This document shows positions 9,202 through 21,800 of a DNA stretch of 64,000 nucleotides, one piece after another. Position 1 is the first letter of the stretch; each line of letters starts with the position of its first letter. Location: contig MGUK01000094.1 in assembly GCA_001799995.1 (NCBI GenBank), forward strand, positions 30,738 through 94,737, in the 5' to 3' direction. Below the pieces are notes generated by a model. That model searched no databases. It saw nothing but the letters and a program-made list of their open reading frames with translations, and was not told the origin of the DNA. The position numbers were made by a program, and so were the translations under genes. The stretch is from Elusimicrobia bacterium GWF2_62_30 (GTDB lineage Bacteria; Elusimicrobiota; Elusimicrobia; Elusimicrobiales; UBA9959).

Positions 9202-10956
9202 ATGAGAAATATTTTTGCGGGCTTTATTCTTGCGGCGGGGCTGGCGGCCCCGGCGGGCGCGGCCACGCTTACGGCGGTGAGCGCCACCGTTAACGACGTG
9301 TCCGGCGCCATACGCGCCACTTTTTCCTCCGGCGAGAGCATTACGCTGCGCCAGGCGGTGACAGTAACCGGTACCGGGGTGGGGCAGGTCACCTTCAGGT
9401 TCGTCATAAAGAGCCCTGCCGGCGCGGCGGTATTCACCCACAACGGCAACGCGGCGCCCAGCACCCCCGGCGGCGCGCAGAGCCAGCTGGCCGGCATCCC
9501 GATCTCGGCCTTTTACAGCGTGCCGGGCCCGTACACTTATGTGCCTGAAGCGGCGCTCGACGGCACTACCATTTACCCCGCGCCTGTTACGTTCACCATC
9601 TCTTCGCCCAACATCACGCTGGTGTACCCGCCCAACGGCGCGCGCAACCTTTCCGACAGCCCGCTCACTTTCCGCTGGGCGGCCAGCGGCGCCACGCGCT
9701 ACCGCGTGACGGTCTCGGACAATGCCGCGCTTTACAACCCGGCGCATGCCGGCGTTAATTCGGGCGAGAGCCTGTACGTTTACCCGGCTAATCCCTCCCA
9801 GGAGCGCGAGCAGCTGGTGGCGGAGCAGGTGTACTACTGGAAAGTGGAAGGCCTCGACGCCGCCAACAACGTTATCTCGCAGAGCAATATCTACAATTTC
9901 TCGCTGAAGGCGCAGGCCTCCTCCCAGTCGCGCAACCTGTCCATAGCGTCGCTGGCGCTGTCGGCGGCGGTGGCGGACTATTCCGCGCCCATGACCTTCA
10001 AAGCGGTGCTTTATAACAACGGCTCTTCGGCGGAGTCCAACGTGTCCGTGCGCCTGACGCTGGGCGGGCAGGCCGCCTCCGACTCTCCCAAGCCGGTGGC
10101 CTCCATAAGCGCCGGGGAGTCCCAGACCATCAACTTTACGGCTTTCATGCCAGTGGACCAGGAACAGAGCCTGGCCGTGGCCTGCGTGGACCTTTTCGAC
10201 GATAATGTCCCCGACAACTGCAAGACCACCCTGATCTCGAAGAATACCGGCGTTCCCGCGACGTCCGGCGGCGGGACCGCGGCCGGGCTTTCCTACGAGG
10301 AGATGTTCAGGGCCATACTGGCGCGGCTCGGCCCGGACGCGGCCAACGCGCTGGAAGGCTACACTTTTGAATCGCTCAACTGCGCCAACTGCTCCCAGGG
10401 CGAACTGGCCGCCATCATAGCGGCCCTTATCAGCGGCGACGCCCAGCTGATCAGCGCCGCGGTGACGGATACGGGCGGGGGGGCGGCCGCCGCCGCGCAG
10501 GCTTCGGCTTCCGCCTCCACCGACGCGGGCGCCGACGACACTTCCGGCGAGGCGCCCATGTCGGAGGAATCGCTGGAGCTTACCGACCTGAAGAAGGCCA
10601 ACCAGGAAGAATGGACGGGCTATACCGAGGCGCTGAAGACGCAGGAGCCCGCGGTGTACGTGCTGAAGAACCGCAAGGAATGGAAGCGGACCTGGAAGAT
10701 GATCTCGGCGGAAGAAGAGCCCGACGTGGATTTTGACGCGAAGATGGTGGTGGGGATAATTTCCGGCGCCGGGGACAGGGCGGAGACCGTGCGCCTGCTG
10801 GGCAAGCGCAAGACCGACGAGGGCATAGCCTTCGACTATTACATCATAGAAGCGCCTGCCGGAGAGACGCCGCAGTTCTCGGCGTACGTGTTCAAGCTTT
10901 ACGACAAGGACGAAGGCAAGGCCGGCTTCAAGCGGCTGGACGTAGGCAAGAAATAG
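9202..10956 (+). CDS. Secreted protein with CARDB-like and PrcB-like domains
   Basis: 584 aa with a signal peptide (1-20). Residues about 25-130 look like an Ig-like domain and about 135-235 contain an Fn3-like segment (FRWAASGATRYRVTVSD..YYWKVEGLD). Residues about 245-345 resemble CARDB (LYNNGSSAESNVSVRL..VASISAGESQTI). A low-complexity Ala/Ser linker (about 425-455) precedes a C-terminal region (about 475-584, KEWKRTW..PDVDFDAKMVVGIISG) resembling the PrcB_C domain of the Treponema dentilisin protease complex. The PrcB match is by pattern only. It begins 13 bp after the 5490 gene with a GGGAG ribosome-binding site, so they are probably co-transcribed. It could be an accessory of the surface proteins. 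Confidence 0.7.
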   Translation: MRNIFAGFILAAGLAAPAGAATLTAVSATVNDVSGAIRATFSSGESITLRQAVTVTGTGVGQVTFRFVIKSPAGAAVFTHNGNAAPSTPGGAQSQLAGIPISAFYSVPGPYTYVPEAALDGTTIYPAPVTFTISSPNITLVYPPNGARNLSDSPLTFRWAASGATRYRVTVSDNAALYNPAHAGVNSGESLYVYPANPSQEREQLVAEQVYYWKVEGLDAANNVISQSNIYNFSLKAQASSQSRNLSIASLALSAAVADYSAPMTFKAVLYNNGSSAESNVSVRLTLGGQAASDSPKPVASISAGESQTINFTAFMPVDQEQSLAVACVDLFDDNVPDNCKTTLISKNTGVPATSGGGTAAGLSYEEMFRAILARLGPDAANALEGYTFESLNCANCSQGELAAIIAALISGDAQLISAAVTDTGGGAAAAAQASASASTDAGADDTSGEAPMSEESLELTDLKKANQEEWTGYTEALKTQEPAVYVLKNRKEWKRTWKMISAEEEPDVDFDAKMVVGIISGAGDRAETVRLLGKRKTDEGIAFDYYIIEAPAGETPQFSAYVFKLYDKDEGKAGFKRLDVGKK

Positions 10957-11004
10957 CGGAGCGCGGGCAGGCTGGTAACTCAGGGATGAAATGGAGGAGC
11001 GTTT

Positions 11005-11727
11005 ATGAACAAGAAACTTATTGCGGCGGCGGTAATGCTGCTGGCCGCGGCGGCGGCGGCGCCGGCGGCTTTCTGCGAGCAGAAAATAGCCGCGGTGGTG
11101 GTGTACATAGCGGGGGACGTCCAGGTAAAGCGCGTGGGGCAGAAATCTTTCGCCCCTATCGTGGTCAACGACATGCTCTACCCGGGGGACAACCTTAAGA
11201 CCGCTGCCTCGAGCAGGGCCAGCCTGGTGACCAAGGGCGGGGCCGAAGTGCGGCTCAACGAGAACTCCACCTTCGAGATGTCGCCGGAAGGCAAGGTGCG
11301 CGAACTGCTCAAGCTGTCCGTGGGGCAGCTCTGGACCAGGATGCTGCACAAGATGGCTAAGCTTAACGTGCGCACCCCGTCGGCCGTCTGCGCCATCCGC
11401 GGCACCGAAGCCGACATCGAGCAGCGCAGCCTCCTGACCGTAAAGGTGTACGAGGGGCATGTGGACGTGCAGAACTCCCTGGGTAAGCAGTCCCTGAAGG
11501 CCGGCCAGATGACCACGGTGGCGGGGGCCAACGCCGCGCCCGAGGCCGCCAAGAAAATGACCGGCACCGAAGCCGGCAACTGGCAGGACGACGTTAAGGT
11601 GGGCGATTATGACAAGTTCATAAAGCTGCTCAAGGAAAGCGCCGACAGCGGCAAAGCCCTGAAGACCTCGGTGCGGATGCCGGACGGCTCCGTAAAGACC
11701 CTGGAAGGCGGGCTGAAGAAGAAGTAA
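11005..11727 (+). CDS. FecR-domain periplasmic protein
   Basis: 240 aa with a signal peptide (1-23, ending AAFC-EQ; the Cys is not in a clear lipobox). Residues about 28-160 form a FecR domain: VYIAGDVQVKR, a central ASRASLVTKGGAEVRLNENS segment, VRTPSAVCAIRGTE and VKVYEGHVDVQN. Stand-alone FecR proteins of this type have no sigma-factor partner and are often found with surface or secretion loci, where they may bind polymers or act as structural periplasmic proteins. An ATGGAGGAGCG ribosome-binding region precedes the start. It lies between the CARDB/PrcB-like gene and the PorV-like gene, in the same direction. Function is inferred only from domain content. Confidence 0.82.
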   Translation: MNKKLIAAAVMLLAAAAAAPAAFCEQKIAAVVVYIAGDVQVKRVGQKSFAPIVVNDMLYPGDNLKTAASSRASLVTKGGAEVRLNENSTFEMSPEGKVRELLKLSVGQLWTRMLHKMAKLNVRTPSAVCAIRGTEADIEQRSLLTVKVYEGHVDVQNSLGKQSLKAGQMTTVAGANAAPEAAKKMTGTEAGNWQDDVKVGDYDKFIKLLKESADSGKALKTSVRMPDGSVKTLEGGLKKK

Positions 11728-11831
11728 GAGCGGGCAGAAGGCCGGGAGCCCGGCGGCGGGAAAAAGCGTGCCGCGCGGCGGACTGTGTCCGCAGCGCGGC
11801 GAAACGCTGCAGCAGGACAGCTGGAGGCGCG

Positions 11832-12758
11832 ATGCGCTCGATATTACTGGCGGTAATTCTAACAACGCAGGCCGGGTGGCTTTACGCCGCCCGCAGCTCC
11901 TCTGCGCAATTTCTGAACCTGGGCTCCGGGGCCAGGGCACTCGGCATGGGCGAAGCCTTTACCGCCGTGGCCGACGACGTTTCAGGCGTTTACTATAACC
12001 CGGCGGGCCTGGCCGGTGCGGCTGCCGGGCGTGAATTTCTTTTCTCGCACGCCTGGCATGTGCAGGACACTTCGCTGTCGCAGCTTTCCTACATGGCCAG
12101 GCCGTACGTCTATTCGGTCACCTATTTCTCCGCCGGCAAAATGGAAGGGCGCAATCCCGACCAGACGCTTTCCGGCGACTTTACCGCGCAGGACCTGGCC
12201 CTGGGCGTGTCGCGCGGGTTCAGGCTGGGCCCGCTTATGGCCGGCATTACCGGCAAGGCGATAAGCCAGCGCATCAAGACCAGCGGCGCCACTTCCTTCG
12301 CCGCCGACCTGGGGCTGCTGTACCGCTTTGAAGGCTCGCCGTATTCCATAGGGGCTTCGCTGGCCAACTTCGGGACCAGGGTTAAGTTCAAGGACGAAAG
12401 TTTTCCTTTGCCGCTGAAACTGCGCGCGGGCGCGGCGGCCGCTTTCAAGCAGCAGAAGCTCCTGCTGGCGCTGGACGGGGAATTCCCCAACGACGCGCCC
12501 GCAGTGGCGCGGCTGGGGGCGGAATACACAGGGATAGAAAGCCTGGCCTTGCGCGCGGGCTACCGGACGGTCACGGGCCGCCAGGGCGACGCCCTGACCG
12601 GGAGCGGCTTCGGCGACGAGGCAGGCGGCGTCTCGTCCCTTTACGGCTTTTTCGCCGGGCTGGGTTTCAGCTACGGCAAGTTCACGCTGGATTACGCCCT
12701 GCTGCCCTACGGCGACCTGGGCAGCGCGCACAGATTTTCGCTGGCGGTAAAGTTTTAA
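11832..12758 (+). CDS. PorV/PorQ-like (UPF0164) outer-membrane beta-barrel protein
   Basis: 308 aa with a signal peptide ending about residue 18 and a GGAGG ribosome-binding site 4 bases before the ATG. The N-terminal FLNLGSGARALGMGEAFTAVADDVSGVYYNPAGLA is the hallmark of the PorV/PorQ-UPF0164 family, followed by alternating amphipathic strands and a terminal Phe (SLAVKF) typical of barrel insertion. In Bacteroidota PorV shuttles type IX cargo at the outer membrane; in other phyla the family is uncharacterised. Its place between Fn3 proteins with T9SS-like C-termini suggests a matching role here. No other T9SS component (SprA, PorU, GldKLMN) is visible in the window, so this is tentative. A second family member is at 36585. 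Confidence 0.85.
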   Translation: MRSILLAVILTTQAGWLYAARSSSAQFLNLGSGARALGMGEAFTAVADDVSGVYYNPAGLAGAAAGREFLFSHAWHVQDTSLSQLSYMARPYVYSVTYFSAGKMEGRNPDQTLSGDFTAQDLALGVSRGFRLGPLMAGITGKAISQRIKTSGATSFAADLGLLYRFEGSPYSIGASLANFGTRVKFKDESFPLPLKLRAGAAAAFKQQKLLLALDGEFPNDAPAVARLGAEYTGIESLALRAGYRTVTGRQGDALTGSGFGDEAGGVSSLYGFFAGLGFSYGKFTLDYALLPYGDLGSAHRFSLAVKF

Positions 12759-12761
12759 GGA

Positions 12762-12779
12762 CCGCCGGAGTTCCGGCGG
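12762..12779. other. Hairpin between PorV-like and giant adhesin genes
   Basis: CCGCCGGA and TCCGGCGG form an 8-bp stem around a 2-nt loop directly after the PorV-like stop. There is no T-tract, so it is more likely an mRNA stability or attenuation element than a terminator. Confidence 0.35.
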
Positions 12780-12852
12780 AGCAGTGCGGTGCGGCCGACA
12801 AGCGCTTGTGCGGCGTTTGCGCCGTGAACGTCGGTAAGAACAGGGTATCTCT

Positions 12853-15800
12853 ATGAAAAAACTACTGCTTTCCATCTTTTCAATGCTGCTGGCGGCCTCC
12901 GCGGCCGCGGCGGAGCCGGTGATGACCTACCAGGGCCGCCTGAAAGAGGGGAACCTGCCGGTAACCGATGTCAGGTATTTCACCTTCACCTTCTGCCTGA
13001 ACGGGGATTCCGACTGCAACCCGGTTTCGCCTACCGCTTATCCCTTCAACGTCGAGAATGGTCTCTTCAAGTCCACCTTTACCGTGCCCGCCATAGACCT
13101 GTCGGCGGGGGAGTGGTTCCTTAAGGTGGGCGTGGGCCCCGACGCGGGTTCCGTGGTGGCGCTGTCTCCCGTGGAGCGGCTTACCTTCGTGCCGTATGCC
13201 GTCTACGCGGCCACGGCCGCCTATGTGGCGGGCGCGGTCAGGAAGACCGGGGACGTGATGAACGGCCAGCTTACGGTACTGTCCACTATCACGGTCGCGG
13301 GCAGCGAGTTCAGCGTGGGCGGGACCGCTTTCGTGGTGACTGCCGGGAAAGCGGGCGTGGGGACTTTGACGCCTGATACCCTGTTCACAGTTAAGGGCGG
13401 GTCCCTTACCATAGCGGGAACCGACGCCGCGCTGGTGCTGGAGGACGCTGCCCGCGTGATAACGCCCGATGCCAACGCGGCGACCGGTGCCGGGATAAGC
13501 GTTTCGACGAACGTGTACATCGTCGGCTTCAGCTCCGCCGCCAGGTACTACGGCGACGGGTCCCAGCTTTACGGCGTGAGCGCCAGCGGTTTCAGCGGCG
13601 TGCTGCCCATAGCCAGCGGCGGCACCAACGCGACCAGCAGCGACAACGCGCGCGCCAACCTGCAGGCGGTGTACAAGGGCGGGGACGTCATGTCGGGCCA
13701 GCTTACGATAGCGTCGACTCTTTCGATAGTCGCGCCTGTTACCGAAGCGTCCGCGCTCCGGGTTTCAACCTCGGAAGATGTTCCTTTGCTTTATGTTTCC
13801 ACCGGCGGGTTCGTGGGACTGGGGACCAGCGCTCCCAGCATGGAGCTGAATCTGTACGGAAATACCCCGGGAATAAGGTTCGCCACGCCTTCTACTCAAA
13901 ATCAGATATCCGACGGTTTCGTGGTCGGGATCAGCAATTCAAACGGCGACGCCTACCTGTGGAATAACGAGGGTTCACCTATAAATTTTGGTACCTCCGA
14001 TACGCGCAGAGCGTATATCGCGCAGAACGGGAACGTGTCTATCGGCGATGATACCACTCCCGACGCTAACCTTGAAGTGATAGGGACCCTGATGCTCAGC
14101 GGGTCCGCCGGGGGCGACGGAGACAGGCTGGTGGTGGACGCCTCCGGTAAAGTCGGCGTAGGGACGGCCGCGCCGGTCACGAAGTTCGAAGTGGCCAACG
14201 GATCGATTACGGTGAGCGGCACCGGCGCCGCGCTTATCCTGTCCGACGACACGCGCACTATCGCCCCGAATTTTACCGTTGAGACCGGCGCCGGTATTTC
14301 GGTTTCCACCAATGTGTACATAGTGGGATTTAGTTCCGCGTCGAGGTATTTCGGCGACGGCTCAGCCTTAACCAACGTTTCCGCCAACGGCTTATTCCCC
14401 GGCGCTTACGCCATCGATATCACAGGCAACGCCGCCACGGCGACCGCGCTGGCCGCCAACGGTGCCAACTGCGCCGCCCTGAGCTTCCCTTTGGGCGTGA
14501 ACGCCTCCGGCGGAGTCGAAGGCTGCTCCACCAGCATAAGCGGCAATGCCGGCACGGCTACGACCGCGACCAATGTAACCGGTATTGTCGCTGTAGCCAA
14601 CGGCGGCACAAATTCCGCCGCGGCCCTTTCCGGTAACACTATCATGATCACCGACGGGACTTCCATTATCCAGGGCTCGGCCGGCACCACCAGTACGGTG
14701 CTGCACGGCAACGCGGCCGGGGCTCCCACCTACTCCGCGGTGGCGCTTACTTCGGATGTCAGCGGCATCCTGCCGGCCGCCAACGGCGGCACCGAGAGCG
14801 CCTATGTGAAGTTCGACGGCCCCGGCAGCTCCGAGAAAACCTTTACGCTGCCCGACCTCAACGCCGGCATACTGACCGATGTCGTGACCGTAACGGTCCC
14901 GCAGGGCGGCACCGGTGCCGCCACTTTCACTTCGAACGGCGTCGTGTACGGGAACGCCGCCGGCGCTTTGCAGGTTACGGCGGCTGGTACCGCGGGTTAT
15001 GTGCTGACCGCCGCGAACGCCGCTGCCCCTACCTGGACCCAGGCCACCAACGCCAACACGCCCAACACCATAGTGCAGCGCGACGCCTCCGGTAATTTCT
15101 CCGCCGGCACCATAACGGCCACCAACTTCACCGGCGCGTTGACCGGCAACGCCGACACGGCTACCACCGCTACCACCGCAGGCGGGGCGCCCCCTACCGG
15201 TGCGGCCGGCGGAGCCCTGTCAGGGACATATCCTAACCCCGCTCTCGCGGACAATGCGTCATACCCGGTAGCTACAGGCGTCGGCAACGGGCTGAAATTC
15301 TGGAGCGGCAGCGATACCTACAAGATCTCCATGGGTAATACTTCGGAGTATCAGTACGGAACGGTTACCGATTATTCCATAAAAACAGCCATGGGCGGAG
15401 CTGCGGGCAGGGGGTTTACGTGGGGGCAGACCGGCAGCGCCCCCGTAGCGTCACTTAACGTCAACGATGGCGTTTTTCAAACGTCCGGCACGGTAATTGC
15501 GCCCAGGTTCAGCGGCACGCTGGAAGTGTATTCCGGCGTGGTCGTCTCGTCCGAGGCCAACGTCGGCGTACGCGTGTCCTCCAATGTCTATATCGTGGGC
15601 TACAGCTCCGCCGCCATGTATTACGGCGACGGGTCCGGCCTGGCCGGCGTCATAACGTCTACCGCAGCTATCTTGGTCTCTACCGGAGCGATAGACGCCG
15701 ATCTGCAGGCATATAAAGCTACGGTGCAGGCCTCGACCGCGGCGCTGGACAGTTCCGTGGTTCACATGTCCGGGACGGAGAGCGTAGGCGGTATAAAGTC

Positions 15801-18800
15801 TTTCGCCAGCGCGATGGTAGCCGGAGATGCTTTTTCTGTAGGCGGCAGCACTTTTGTGGTGCAGAACGGCCTGGTAGGCATAGGCGGGAGCTCCCCGGAA
15901 GCCATGCTGCAGATAGCACCCCCGGTTTCCCAGCGGAAGATCCTGGTCCTGAAGAACTTCGACGACCTGGATAACACCTACATTGAATTCCGCGACGGCA
16001 GCGATGACGTTCTCGGGAGTTTTAGCAGCAACTACGGCTACTCGGTGGGCGCGGGGCTGGGATACGGGGCGGGGAACAACAGCCTGAGCCATTCGGGTAA
16101 CACCTCTATCGACCAGCTTACCGTTGACGCCAGCGCGGCGCTTACCGCCAACCTTATCCGCGCGAAGGTGAACACTGCCGATAAGTTCACAGTGGACAAA
16201 AATGGCGATATCCCGACCGTCCGCAATATCACGCAGAGCGGCGTGTTCGTCTCTAACGGCATAGGGGCCAGCTCTTTCGCCAGTTCCGTTACCGTGGGCG
16301 GCTACGGCATCTTCAACAGCACCGTGCAGATGACCGAGGGCAACCTGAAGTACGGCGCGGGAACCCCGGGCCAGGTGATGAAGAGCGCCGGGGACGGTTA
16401 TGTTTATTGGGGCATGGACAACTCGGGGGCCGTGGGCCTGCTCGGCACCCCTTACCGCATCCGCATGGAGAATGATCTAGGGGATTCGCTGGTCGATTCC
16501 AAGCTGCTTCAGAATTCCGTCGGCACCAATATCACGCTTATCGACAACAGCTCCCTTACCGTTACCGGCGCTTTCAACGTTGCTGGTTCTACTTTAGTGG
16601 TGTACCAAGGGACCGTAGGCATAGGTACAGCCACGCCGCAGGCGGCGCTCGACGTGGTTTCTACCGGCACCAGCGTAAACGATTACGCCCAGGTCTGGCG
16701 CGATTCGCAGGGCGTGATCCGGGCCACGATGACGGCCAACGGCGTCCTTTACGCCGACGGTACGGGTATCCGCAACGTTTTGGCCGCGGACCCCGACAAG
16801 CTGCCCCTGGCGGGCGGCGTCCTGGGCGGCGCCCTGACCGTGAACGGTTCTTCCATTACTATCAACGCTGACGCCGGACTGGTGTATGCTTTTGCCACCA
16901 AAGGCGTGCTTATCTCTACTATGGGCGCTATCCAGACCACCGGCCCCGGTTCCGTCGGGGTAACAGGCGACCCACGCGGCGCCCTTGCGGTGGACCTGCA
17001 GGCTACCCGCTACAATACGGCGGAGGCGGCGACGGGGGACCACGCCGTTATAACCGGCGGCGGCGCGAATACCGGCGGCGGCTCCTATTCTTTTATCGGC
17101 GGCGGCAATGCCAATTCCAATTCCAACGGTTACACAGTGGTGGCGGGCGGCAACAATAACTCCGCCGGCGGTTATATCGCCACGGTAGGCGGCGGTTCAG
17201 GCAACTCGGCCAGCGGCGACGAGGCGACCATTTCCGGCGGTATGGGCAATACGGCCAGCGGCCAGTACGCATTTGTGGGCGGCGGCTACAATAACCTGGC
17301 CTCCCAGAACCATGGCGCTATAGCGGGCGGGTGGAACAATACGGCCACCGGCGGGGACGCGTTCGTAGGCGGCGGCGGCTACAACTCGGCTCCCGGTTCC
17401 TACTCCATGGTCCCCGGCGGGTCTACCAATACGGCGAAAGGCGACTTCTCCTTCGCGGCCGGACTTTATTCAAGTTCAACGGCCAACGGTTCTTTCACCT
17501 GGGCTGATTCGGAAGGCGTGGAGGTGGTTAACGGTTCCGTGGACCGCACGGTATTCAAGAACCGGGGCGGCTTCATGATCACCGACGCTACCGGCAACCT
17601 GCCGGATAACGCCGCCATGCTGGAAGTCATTTCCACCGGGACAACCTCCGCCTATTACGCCCAGATCTGGCGCAATTCCACCGGTGTTGCCATGGCCACA
17701 ATGACGGCTGAAGGCCGGTTGTACGCCGCGGTTTCCGGCGACGGCCTGGGCAACCACGTGGCTACCACCACGCTGCTGATGCAGAATTTCCCCATAACCG
17801 GCGCCACCTCTATAAACGCCAAATCCCTGGCCATCGGCGACGGGGTCGCCCAGGGGGAGTCCGTCTCAATGCTGGTAAGGCCGCTGGCCGCCAGCTACGA
17901 GTACGTGCTGTTCGTTACCACCGGGTATCATCCCAACGACCCGACCATGGTGGTTTCGAGCGCGGGCTTTACCGGCCTCGGCACGAAGAACCCCGCCGCG
18001 CGGCTGGACGTGGTCTCCACCGGGACCACTATCAACGAGTACGCCCAGATCTGGCGCAGTTCGGAAGGCACGATCCAGGCCTCCATGACCGCCACCGGCA
18101 GGCTTTACGCCGCGGTGACCGGGGATAACCTGGGCAACCATAACGCCACACAGAACCTTCAGATGAACTGGCACGATATTCAGACCGTGAGCAACATAGC
18201 CTCCACGGGCACTATTTCCGCGGCCCGGGTCAATGTGCTTGAAACGGACTATGACGGGTACTCCTATGCCCTGCGGGTAGCTACCGCCGCCGACACGTAC
18301 GCCATGGTGGTGACCACTAACGGCTATGTCGGGCTCGGGACGGGTGCGCCGCTGGGCCAGCTCCACCTGCAGGCTTCTTCGATGACGGCCCAGCTTATAC
18401 TGATCAACAACGGCAGCGACACGAACGCTTACCAGATAAACGGCGGCAAGAGCCGCGGGGATGCCGGTGTGGTCCAGACGGGGGATGAACTTCTGTCGAT
18501 AGGTTTTTACGGCAGGGACAATAACGCAGATCTTCAGACCGGCGGCTACAGCCAGGGCGCCGTTATCAGGGGCCTTGTGGACGGCGCTGTCAGCGCCGGC
18601 AAGATGCCCGGGCGGCTTGAATTCATGACCACGCCTTCGGAAGGCAACAGGGCCCTGACCCGCCTGACCATAGACAGCGCCGGCAGGATAGGCATCGGGA
18701 CCACCACGCCCGGCGACTTCTTAACTGTGCTGTCGACAAGCAGCAATGACGGGATGGATTCCTTTACGCTGAGAATGATCAGCAGCGCGGACGCCGACGA

Positions 18801-21800
18801 CGCGATGTCCGTGAACGGGATCCGCTCCCGCGGAACCAGGGAAAGCCAGCAGAACGTAGGGAATGGCGACACGCTGTTCAGCCTTGGCGCAGGCGGGCGT
18901 AACAACCTCAGTTCGGATATTCATCCGGCGGCCGCCATTATTGCTTTCAAGGTCGACGGCACTCCGGCCCAATCGGCCAATGATATGCCGGGCAGGATAG
19001 AGTTCATGACCACCGCGGACAACGGGATAGAGCCCGTTACCAGGCTGGTCATCAAGAACGACGGCGCGGTGGGTATTTCCACCAATATACCGCAAGCCAT
19101 GCTGGACATAGTTTCCACCGCCGCCTACTCCCAGATCTGGCGTAACTCCTCCGGCGTTATCGTGGCCAGCATGACCGCCGAAGGGCAGCTTACCGCTTCC
19201 GTGCGTACTTCCACGGTTTCGGCTTACGCGCTGAATATTTCCACCGGCTTCGGCCCCATCCTGACAGTTTCCAGTTCCGGCGTGATAGTGGGCGGCCTTG
19301 AGCACTCCACCGCCAGCTTCATGACGGTCAATTCCATAGCGAGGAACGAGAACAGCGGCCTGGAGGATATAACCGTGGGACTGCAGAGCTATATCTCGGC
19401 TTCCGGCACCGACAACAAGGACACCGCGGTGGCCGGCAATTTCGAGGCCGAGCTGGACGGGACCTCTCAGATAGCGACGCTAGGCGGCCTGCGCGTTGCG
19501 GTCAAGTCGGACGGAACTTCCTCAGTTTCCGAAGCGGCCGGCCTTTACGTGGACGCATTCCAGCTGGAAGGAGCGGTGGACAATATTTATGGTTTGTATA
19601 TCGGCACGCTCACTTCCGCGGCCCACGACGAGGCCTATGCCATTTTCTCCCAGGACCCGGGCGCTATGAGTTACTTCGCCGGGCCGATAGCCATCGGTAC
19701 CGACAACGTGAAAGGGATGCTCACGGTCCTTTCCACTAATACCTCCAATGACGTGGCGATGGAAATAATCCAGATAGGCGGCGACGGGGCCGCGGGCCTG
19801 GAGGCCATCAAGGCCAAGGGCACTCCGTCCGCTCCGCAGGCGGTGGGGCTCAACGACAATATCTTCTCCCTGGTGGCGTCCGGGTACAACGGCACCGAGC
19901 CCAAGCCCGCCACCGGCATAGACAGCCTGGTGGACGGTACGCCCGGCACGTACATGCCTGGCAGGCTGGAGTTCAGGACCAACGACGGGCAGCAGGATGA
20001 ACCTGTTGCCAGGATGGTCATAAAGAGCGACGGCAAGGTAGGTATTTCCACCGGCCTGCCGCAGGCCATGCTCGATATCGTTTCCACCGGCACCTACGCG
20101 CAGATCTGGCGCAACGCCCAGGGCGTGGCCGTGGCCACCATGACGGCGGCCGGCGAGCTTTTCGCCTCGGTCAATACTTCCAGCATAACCGCCTATGCGC
20201 TGACCGTTTCCACCGGCTCCGGCTATATCCTGGCCGTCACTACCAACGGCGTGGCTATCGGCGACATTTACTACTCTACCGGTTCTCTCCTGCGCGTGTA
20301 CGGGTACGCCCGCAACGCCAATGCCGCTATCGAGGATATAAACCTCGGCGTGGACAGCGTTATCCGCAGCAAGAACACGGGGCCTGAGGATATCCTTGCG
20401 TCCGGCGACTTCCAGACCGAGATCGATAATTCCGGCCAGGCAAAACTGGCCGTCGGCGTCCACTCCGGCGTGCGCCTTAATTCCGCCGCCGTCGTGGACC
20501 AGGTCATAGGCCTGATGCTGAGCTCATTCGAGAACTCCGGCACGATAGGCGAGACTTACGGCATTTACATCGATACCCTGACTCACGGGACGCAGACGCA
20601 GGCGCCTTACGCCCTGTATTCCAGGGACCCGTACGCCCGCACGTTCTTTGCCGGGGGCGTGGGCATAGCGACGAGTACGCCGCGCGCGGCCCTGGACGTC
20701 AGGAGCTCCACCGCAACGGCGGGCTCTCCCGTGCAGATCTGGCGCGATTCCACCGGGCTCGCGGTGGCTACCATGACCGTGGAAGGCTCCATGCTGGCCA
20801 ACGCTGCCCGCTTTAAGGGTTCGCTGACAGATCCAAGGGAGTTTCTCATCTCCACCTGGGGCGCCGCCGGCATCGGCGACTTCACCGACGTGAACGTCGA
20901 CACTGTCGCGGTGCTTACCCTCTCAGCCAAACTCGCCGCCGTCAATATGTCGGGCGATAAAGGAGGGGTAGTAGCGCTGTACGCGCAGGCCGCTTCGCGA
21001 AAGAATGCCGCCTATACGGGCGGGATGGTCCTGGGGGCCAACTTCGAGGCCTCGCTCCACGACCAGGACAATATCGCGGACCTTGTCGCCATCCGCGCGC
21101 AGCTGCGCAAAGAGGGAACTATCAGCGGCGCCGTCGCCACCAGGGCCGTGGGCCTCCTGATCGACGATATGTACGCGTATTCCGGCGGCGGGACCCTAAC
21201 CGATACTTACGGCATCTACATCGCCAAGCAGTCCAGTTCGCCCGTAGTGCAGACCAACGCGCCGTACGCGCTGTATTCCGACGACCCGGCCGCGCGCACC
21301 TATTTCGCCGGCAATGTCGGTATAGGGACTGCAGCTCCGGCGGCGCAGCTTGACATTGTAGCCGCAGGCTCTTACGCCCAGATCTGGCGCAATGCGGCCG
21401 GAGTGCCGGTGGCCACCATGACCGCGGCCGGCGTGCTGGAATCGTCAAATTCACTGACCGTAGGCGGCGAGCACGGCGGCGGCCGCATTTTCTGGGTGGA
21501 CCCGACCGGGGCGCAGGCGCTGGTCATGGCTCCCACTGATCTGTCCGGGGCCTGGGCGCCTTCCGCCACAGAGGCCATCGGGGCCGTGAAAACCGGGAAA
21601 TTCGCCGGCAGCGCCAATACCATCATCATAAGCACCACCTATGGCCCGGGCACTTACGCCGCCAGGCGCTGCGAAGATCACTATGTGACCGGCGTTGATG
21701 GCGCTTATTACGATGACTGGTACCTGCCCTCCAAAGAGGAACTGCAGCAATTGCACAGCGTCAAAGGCATAGTGCCGGGGGCCCCCGCTACAGGCAGTTA

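Noticed and set aside
11728..11831. Terminator or small RNA between FecR and PorV-like genes
   Set aside because: GC-rich inverted segments (GCCGCGCGGCGG-type) are present, but no T-tract or conserved structure can be claimed.
9163..11940. 925-codon minus-strand open frame
   Set aside because: Arg/His/Gly-rich low-complexity translation spanning three well-supported plus-strand genes; typical antisense shadow in high-GC DNA.
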